A stretch of DNA of 21,689 nucleotides from Anaerolineaceae bacterium. Lineage in GTDB: Bacteria; Chloroflexota; Anaerolineae; Anaerolineales; Anaerolineaceae. The stretch lies in assembly GCA_028714615.1 (NCBI GenBank), contig JAQTMA010000049.1:1-21689 (forward strand). Direction: 5' to 3'. The position numbers and the translations under genes are program-made. This document shows positions 16,998-21,689 of the stretch, in pieces; within the stretch, counting starts at the first letter, position 1, and every line of letters begins with the position of its first letter. The notes beneath the pieces are model-generated. The model made no database searches. It was not told the origin of the DNA and was given only the letters and a program-made list of their open reading frames with translations.

Positions 16998-19879
16998 TAT
17001 TCAATTATTTTCGACTCGGTTTCATTCCCAGCTCCATCAAAAACCCTGACCTGCACACGGTGCTTTCCCGGCTCGGCTTTCCAGGGCCACGCAAACGGCG
17101 CCTGCCGGCTGGTGCCCACCAACACCCCATCCACCCACCACTCCACACGTTCCAGTCCGGTCAGATCTTTCTCATCCTCGGCGACCTGGAAGGTAAACAC
17201 TTGCCCAACCTGAAAATGCGCTTGCTCGGCTGGGTAGCTGATCTGCACGCTGGGAGCCCGGTTGTCCACCCGCACCTGCAGCGTGGCGCCTTCCACCTGT
17301 TGATCGGTGTGCATCACCACCAAACGCACGGCGAACAGCCCGTTCAGGTCGTGCGTGTCCCAGGTGGCCAGGACGCCCTCATTCACTGGGGTCTTCACAT
17401 CTGCTCCAACCTGCACCCATTGGGTCGGATTCAGTCCCTGACCAACGAATACCTGGTAGAAGCTGAAGTTCTTGCCAGCAGCCGACCCGGTCAGTGCAAC
17501 TTGCCCACGCACGGCCGCGAACATGCCGGGTGTGCTGAAATGGGCATCCGGCAGCACGGGCGGCGCCTGAATGGCGTCGTACACCTCCGGCGCTAACTCC
17601 ACACCGGCCGTCTTGGCCCACTCCCGGGCTTCGGGCGGAACGTTCAAGAAAACCCGCTTGTCCACCAATTCCGGCGGAGTCAACACCGTCGCCAGCCGGC
17701 CGGTTTCCCGGTCCACCAGCACGCTGCGGTAGAGCGTATCCACTCCGCTCGGTTCGTTCCCCGTCAAGAATACCTCGCTGACCCTGGCTGGACACACCGT
17801 GGTCGGCAGCATTCCCGATGGTTCGCACACTTCAATCACGCTGATCCCGGTGGGTGCGCTCCAGCTTTGGACAGGTATGTCCTGGCTGGCATATTCAATC
17901 AACGCGTGCCATAACCCGCTCGCCCACCCTGGTCCGACCTGCTGGGTCCAACTGTTGGGCGCCGCCGGGCCGACCCAGGTCACCGCCACCCGCTGGGGGG
18001 TGTATCCCGCCGTCCAGGCGCCGCTGCTGCCGGCATCCCCCTGCCGCACCCCAGCCGGACGGCCGATCTCGAGCGTATTTGGGAATCCCTGGCTGGGCTT
18101 GCGCGCGCTCTCGTCACTCAATACCTGGTTCATCAAGTACGCCAGCGGAGCGCTAAGGATTGATTGGGTATCGGGCCTGCTCCAATTGACCTCGTTCGTT
18201 CCGTCCACCCGGTCGACCAGAAGCACCGCGGTCGAGCTGGGTCCGCTGGCTTCTTTCGCGGTTTGGCCGGCTAGAATGCCCTGGTTGGCGAAGACACCGT
18301 AGGCTTGGGCGGCTTCCACCAGGGTTACCCGACCGCCCTCAAAAGGAAAGTGCGCTTCTACCCGGGACTGGGGATTTTGCAAGGAGGTTAACCCAAACTG
18401 CAGCGCGGTCGTCCACACAGTCGCCGGGCTTATCTGCGTCAGAAGCTGCGCCGCGGGGATGCGATAATCATTGACCAACGCAGTGCGCAGGCGCATCGGG
18501 CCGTGAGCTTCATCGCCGGGCGCCGCTAACCACTCCATCCCGGCAGGCCGGCTGGCGGGGATATCCCAGATCAGGCTGGCCGGGCTGTAGCCGTGCGCAA
18601 AAGCGGCCAGGTAGATCCAGGGGGTGAGCAGCGTTCCGGGCGCATGGTTGGCCAGTGCAGGCGCTTCGCGTTGCGCACCGGCCTCTTCGACCAACGCCAG
18701 CACCTGCCCCGTTTGTGCATCCAGCACTTCAGCCGACGCGGACAGATCCGGGGGCAGATCGCGCGCCTCGGCCGGCAGCGCGGGTAACAGACGCGCTGCC
18801 TTGCAGGTCGAGCCGTCCTGCGGCTGGACGGTATCGGGATTCCCATGCAACCGCAGCAGGTGTGTGCGGGCCGTGCAGCCCACCTGTTGCTGCAGGTCGT
18901 AATCCAGGGTCGTTATTATCACCAACCCACCGCGTTCCAGGCGGTCTCGGCCGAGAAGCTCTTCCAGTTGGCTGAGTACCAGGCGGTTGAACGCCGGGGC
19001 AAAATCGACGGCCGTCGGAAGATTGGTGCGCAGATGCACCACCTCCGCTTTGGCCTGCTGCGCAACGACCGGGGAAATCCAGCCGAGCGCCTGCATCTGG
19101 TCGAGCACGCGCTGCTGTATTTGCTGCGCTGCCCCCGGAGCGTCGAACGGGTTGAGGGCAGGCGCCTGGGCTGCCGCGGCCAGCATTGCCGACTCCGCCA
19201 GGTCCAACTGAGCCGCCCGCTTGCCGAAGTAGGTCTGCGCCGCGGCTTCCGCGCCATAGGCTAGCCGGCCGAAATTGGCGCTGTTCAGGTACCAGGCGAG
19301 CACCTGGGTACGCCCGTAACGGGCAGTCACTTCGGCAGCCAGCAAACGTTCGCGCAGGTTGCGCCGCAAACCTTCCGGCTCGGACTCGAGCAGCAGATCC
19401 GACACCAGCATCTGCGCCAGCGTCGGGTGGAAGCCCTCCCGGATGCCATACAGCGAATACCCCAAGTGCGTCTCAAAGCTCGGGTCGAATGTCGCCAGGA
19501 TGGCCTTGACCAGGCTATCGGGCAGGTACTCCGCGGCGCTCTGCTCCACCGGGATGTAGCGGCGGGCCACCCCCGGAGTCTCCAGGGTTAACAGCACGTG
19601 TTCGCCGCTGCGATCGTAGAGGCGCGTGGGCTGCAGCAGCGCTCCGTTTTCCGAAAACATCGCCGGGAGCGTCGCCAAGCCTGGCAGGCCGCGCGACAGG
19701 TCGAAATAAGCCCACGCTACCAGCAGAGTACCCAGCGCCAAACCCAACACCAGTAATGCTCCCAACCCCAGGCCGGCTCTCCCCCATGCGCTGCGCAGCC
19801 GGCGAGTGGTGCGCTCGCTGCGCAGTCGGCGGTTCTTCACCATTATGTAGGTGGAAATGGTTCGTGGGGTAGATGGCAT
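16985..19879 (-). CDS. Class A penicillin-binding-protein homologue with both active sites degenerate
   Basis: The 964-residue protein has a basic N-terminus, one membrane helix (about 36-58), a GT51-like domain (about 105-285), a transpeptidase-like domain (about 380-670) and two Ig-like modules (about 775-872 and 875-964). Flanking family sequence is clear: YLNSANFG...YGAEAAAQTYFGK, GLWHALIEYA and GAWTAGYTP. The catalytic residues are changed. ED..F..H.G of GT51 reads FD (131-132), so the Glu is lost. SxxK reads TLLT (416-419), SxN reads DYR (471-473) and KTG reads RPAG (607-610). The frame is unbroken, so it is probably a folded pseudoenzyme or binding protein rather than debris. ATG 19879 is used, with GGAAGAAG upstream; ATG 19843 is an alternative. 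It lies 58 bases after folP. Confidence 0.88.
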   Translation of the reverse strand: MPSTPRTISTYIMVKNRRLRSERTTRRLRSAWGRAGLGLGALLVLGLALGTLLVAWAYFDLSRGLPGLATLPAMFSENGALLQPTRLYDRSGEHVLLTLETPGVARRYIPVEQSAAEYLPDSLVKAILATFDPSFETHLGYSLYGIREGFHPTLAQMLVSDLLLESEPEGLRRNLRERLLAAEVTARYGRTQVLAWYLNSANFGRLAYGAEAAAQTYFGKRAAQLDLAESAMLAAAAQAPALNPFDAPGAAQQIQQRVLDQMQALGWISPVVAQQAKAEVVHLRTNLPTAVDFAPAFNRLVLSQLEELLGRDRLERGGLVIITTLDYDLQQQVGCTARTHLLRLHGNPDTVQPQDGSTCKAARLLPALPAEARDLPPDLSASAEVLDAQTGQVLALVEEAGAQREAPALANHAPGTLLTPWIYLAAFAHGYSPASLIWDIPASRPAGMEWLAAPGDEAHGPMRLRTALVNDYRIPAAQLLTQISPATVWTTALQFGLTSLQNPQSRVEAHFPFEGGRVTLVEAAQAYGVFANQGILAGQTAKEASGPSSTAVLLVDRVDGTNEVNWSRPDTQSILSAPLAYLMNQVLSDESARKPSQGFPNTLEIGRPAGVRQGDAGSSGAWTAGYTPQRVAVTWVGPAAPNSWTQQVGPGWASGLWHALIEYASQDIPVQSWSAPTGISVIEVCEPSGMLPTTVCPARVSEVFLTGNEPSGVDTLYRSVLVDRETGRLATVLTPPELVDKRVFLNVPPEAREWAKTAGVELAPEVYDAIQAPPVLPDAHFSTPGMFAAVRGQVALTGSAAGKNFSFYQVFVGQGLNPTQWVQVGADVKTPVNEGVLATWDTHDLNGLFAVRLVVMHTDQQVEGATLQVRVDNRAPSVQISYPAEQAHFQVGQVFTFQVAEDEKDLTGLERVEWWVDGVLVGTSRQAPFAWPWKAEPGKHRVQVRVFDGAGNETESKIIEYQVE

Positions 19880-19937
19880 TGGGGTGATACCGCTTCTTCC
19901 TTGCTGACTTGAGTATCCTACATATCTTCGCGGTTAA

Positions 19938-20792
19938 TTATTTCTTCCTCCGCACGATGGCGTCCGTCATGCGCGCCACGCGTACCATCGCCGCGACATC
20001 ATGCACCCGCACAATGTCGGCGCCGCGCGCAATCCCGACTGCCACGGCAGCCGCCGTCCCCTCCAGGCGTTCCTCCACCGGCAGGTCGAGGGTATACCCG
20101 ATGAACCCCTTGCGCGAAGGGCCCAGCAACAGTGGGTAGCCCAGTGCGCGGAGCTCACCCAGCCGGTCGATCAGCTCCAGGTTCTGCTCCACCGTTTTCC
20201 CGAAGCCGATGCCGGGGTCCAGGATGATTTTCTCGTCCAGGATGCCCGCGGTATGCGCCAGGGCTACGCTCTCCAGCAGCTCACGTTTCACGTCGTCCAG
20301 CAGATTCTCGTATTGTACACCGACGTAGCGGCCGCCCAGCCTGGCCTGCAGCTCCGCGTCCGCCGGGCGGCTGCGGTTGTGCATCAAGATCACCGGGACC
20401 CTGGCGCGGGCGACCACCTCGGCCATGGATGCGTCTGCCCGCAAACCCCACACATCATTCACCCAATCAGCGCCCTGCTCTACGGCTGCGCGGGCTACGC
20501 TAGCCTTATAGGTGTCGATCGAAACCAGGCAGCCAAACTTTGCCTTGATCGCTTGCACCACCGGCGCCACCCGCCGCAGCTCTTCTTCCGCGCTGACGGG
20601 CGCCGACCCCGGCCGCGTGCTCTCACCGCCCACATCCAGGATATCTGCGCCTTCCTGCACAAAGCGGCCTGCCTGCTCCAGCGCAGCCTGCAGTGGATCG
20701 GCATTCACAGTCAGGCCATCCCCGGAGAAGCTATCCGGGGTAACGTTGATGACGCCCATAATGAAGGTGCGGGAGCCATAAGGAAGGGTCAT
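19938..20792 (-). CDS. folP: Dihydropteroate synthase
   Basis: The 284-residue TIM-barrel enzyme condenses 6-hydroxymethyl-dihydropterin diphosphate with p-aminobenzoate in folate synthesis and is the sulfonamide target. Conserved loops are present in order: GVINVTPDSFSGDG (13-26), DVGGESTRPG, SIDTYKASVA, NDVWGLR, ILMHNR, DPGIGFGKT, LLGPSRKGFIG and the final RVHDV. Length fits the family. ATG 20792 overlaps the folK stop by four bases (ATGA), so the two enzymes for consecutive steps are translationally coupled. The loops look intact and the enzyme should be active. The downstream PBP-like gene follows after 58 bases and may share the transcript. Confidence 0.97.
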   Translation of the reverse strand: MTLPYGSRTFIMGVINVTPDSFSGDGLTVNADPLQAALEQAGRFVQEGADILDVGGESTRPGSAPVSAEEELRRVAPVVQAIKAKFGCLVSIDTYKASVARAAVEQGADWVNDVWGLRADASMAEVVARARVPVILMHNRSRPADAELQARLGGRYVGVQYENLLDDVKRELLESVALAHTAGILDEKIILDPGIGFGKTVEQNLELIDRLGELRALGYPLLLGPSRKGFIGYTLDLPVEERLEGTAAAVAVGIARGADIVRVHDVAAMVRVARMTDAIVRRKK

Positions 20793-21268
20793 AACAGCGG
20801 CTTTACACCACTTGCATCGACTGCTGCCGCTAGCTCCTTCACGCTCTTCCCCAGCCCGGGAACATCCAGCTCCGGAGCCAGCTCGGCCAGGGGCGCCAGC
20901 ACGAAGGCCCGCTCCGCCAGGTGGGGATGCGGGATAGTGATGCGTGGTGAGCTCGTCACCAGGTTATCATAGAGCAAAATGTCGATATCGATCAACCGCG
21001 GCCCATATGGGAAGCTGGGCTCGCGTCCCATGCGGTGCTCCAGGTTCTTCAGATACGTTAGCAGCTCACGAGGTGATAGCTCGGTCTCCGCCTGCACCGC
21101 CTGGTTCAAGAATGCCGGTTGGTCGGTGTAGCCCCATGGCGCAGTCTCGTAGATGGTCGACTCCGCTGCCATCCGTACCGCCGGCGCTAGCCCTTCCCGC
21201 GCCGCTTGCAGGTTAGCAACCCGGTCTCCTAGATTGGTTCCGAGCGAAAGGTAGATCGTGTGGGGCAT
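20789..21268 (-). CDS. folK: 2-amino-4-hydroxy-6-hydroxymethyldihydropteridine pyrophosphokinase (HPPK)
   Basis: This 159-residue enzyme transfers pyrophosphate from ATP to hydroxymethyl-dihydropterin, just before the FolP step. Visible signatures are the N-terminal YLSLGTNLGDR, TAPWGYTDQPAFLNQAV, the GPRLIDIDILLYD block with the two metal-binding Asp residues, and IPHPHLAERAFVLAPLAEL. The open frame runs up to ATG 21367, but the extra 33 residues come from the heptamer repeat and do not match the family. ATG 21268 gives the normal N-terminus MPHTIYLSLG. No ribosome site is clear before it. A TACAAT -10 (21281-21276) would start transcription within a base or two of the ATG, so the message may be almost leaderless. 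The stop overlaps folP by four bases. Confidence 0.95.
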   Translation of the reverse strand: MPHTIYLSLGTNLGDRVANLQAAREGLAPAVRMAAESTIYETAPWGYTDQPAFLNQAVQAETELSPRELLTYLKNLEHRMGREPSFPYGPRLIDIDILLYDNLVTSSPRITIPHPHLAERAFVLAPLAELAPELDVPGLGKSVKELAAAVDASGVKPLL

Positions 21269-21286
21269 CGGGTTAATTGTAGCCCG

Positions 21287-21390
21287 GATTGCGGATTTTA
21301 GATTGTAGATTGCTGATTTCTGATTGAAGAACCTGGCAACCACAGACCCTGGGTTCTTGTTCTTCAATCAGCAATCAGCAATCAGCAATT
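21287..21390. repeat. Inverted array of GATT heptamers forming a long hairpin
   Basis: GATT recurs exactly every seven bases at 21287, 21294, 21301, 21308, 21315 and 21322. The reverse form AATC recurs at 21366, 21373 and 21380, with a variant AATT at 21387. The two sets face each other: 21308-21332 pairs with 21359-21383 over 25 bases with one mismatch (at 21319), leaving a 26-base loop. It fills the gap between folK and the upstream gene. It resembles the short tandem heptamer repeats known from spacers of cyanobacteria and other bacteria with many repeats. No gene is encoded here. Confidence 0.85.
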
Positions 21391-21406
21391 CCATTATGGT
21401 TCGAAT

Positions 21407-21689
21407 TTATCCAACTATATTTAGAAAATCTGCCAGTAGACCGTAGGCGGTCGTCTCGGGGCTGGGATTGTTCTCCACCACCCCCAGGCCGGGCAGCACG
21501 TCCGTCTCGAACTGGCAATACGAACTCGTCCCATTGATACTGAATAGCGACGAATCCGGCCCCACCATCTCCGGTTGCACCTGGCCCGTTACCGTTCCAT
21601 CGCTGCGCCGGGCGGAGCACACCAGCTTCCAGCGCTTCCCCTGGGCGTGCGCTTGAGCCAGCATCGTCGGGGTGATGCTGCGCATTCCC
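21407..21689 (-). CDS. C-terminal part of a probable homoserine dehydrogenase (cut by the window edge)
   Basis: The frame is open through the window end and closes at TAA (21409-21407), so about 94 residues of the C-terminus are seen. The ITPTMLAQAHAQGKRWKLVCSA segment, the GTSSYCQFETDVLPGLGVVE segment and the final TTAYGLLADFLNI resemble the end of the catalytic domain of ACT-less homoserine dehydrogenases, where a similar GITPEDL...G.T.....TDLLG...V...G....TAYG...D pattern occurs. That enzyme reduces aspartate semialdehyde to homoserine for threonine and methionine synthesis. The N-terminal nucleotide-binding part is outside the window, so the call rests on the tail only. The internal ATG at 21685 is not the start. 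It lies upstream of folK across the heptamer repeat. Confidence 0.6.
   Translation of the reverse strand, partial: GMRSITPTMLAQAHAQGKRWKLVCSARRSDGTVTGQVQPEMVGPDSSLFSINGTSSYCQFETDVLPGLGVVENNPSPETTAYGLLADFLNIVG

Noticed and set aside
20001..20972. 323-codon plus-strand frame across folP and folK
   Set aside because: It is antisense to two clear folate enzymes and has low-complexity, His/Gln-rich composition typical of shadow frames.
21269..21367. N-terminal extension of folK to ATG 21367
   Set aside because: The extra residues are encoded by the heptamer repeat, do not resemble HPPK and would put the start inside the hairpin. ATG 21268 gives the family N-terminus.

Overview
The window looks like part of a chromosome from a Chloroflexota bacterium, probably class Anaerolineae. 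It is moderately GC-rich. Its secreted proteins carry Thr/Pro-rich stalks and a WPDxCLGI...C repeat module, and the spacers hold GATT-heptamer repeats. I recall these features from that group, but the taxonomic call is an inference. I see no tRNA, rRNA, insertion sequence, phage gene or CRISPR array, and no gene-free stretch longer than 300 bases.

Left part (1-8256, + strand): a complete high-affinity potassium operon. The order is a 32-residue membrane peptide, kdpF, kdpA, kdpB, kdpC, kdpD, kdpE, with overlaps or gaps of 25 bases or less. Upstream lie four CTTGAC(C/G) half-sites in two 11-base-phased pairs, the second ending 10 bases before a TATAAG -10 box. This is the layout expected of an OmpR/PhoB-class activator site, so it is probably the KdpE operator. 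Tail-to-tail with kdpE is an unnamed gene (8266-8994, - strand) for a soluble alpha/beta-like domain followed by two membrane helices. Its upstream region carries the same CTTGACG-N4-CTTGACC pair pointing at it. That makes it a candidate, apparently undescribed, member of the potassium-starvation regulon.

Middle part (9215-16024, - strand): dnaK without grpE or dnaJ beside it, then three exported envelope proteins. In order of transcription these are a lipoprotein with two WPDxCLGI repeats, a lipoprotein-anchored LytR-CpsA-Psr protein with an altered active-site motif, and a lytic-transglycosylase-like protein. Extended -10 promoters precede the first two.

Right part (16290-21689): a HAD hydrolase on + overlaps, tail to tail, a 964-residue class A penicillin-binding-protein homologue on -. 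The PBP homologue has lost the key residues of both its glycosyltransferase and transpeptidase domains while keeping one long open frame. Upstream of it lie folP and folK (overlapping by 4 bases), an inverted array of GATT heptamers, and the 3' end of a probable homoserine dehydrogenase.

The most interesting points are the shared KdpE-like operator, the doubly degenerate PBP and the altered LCP protein.
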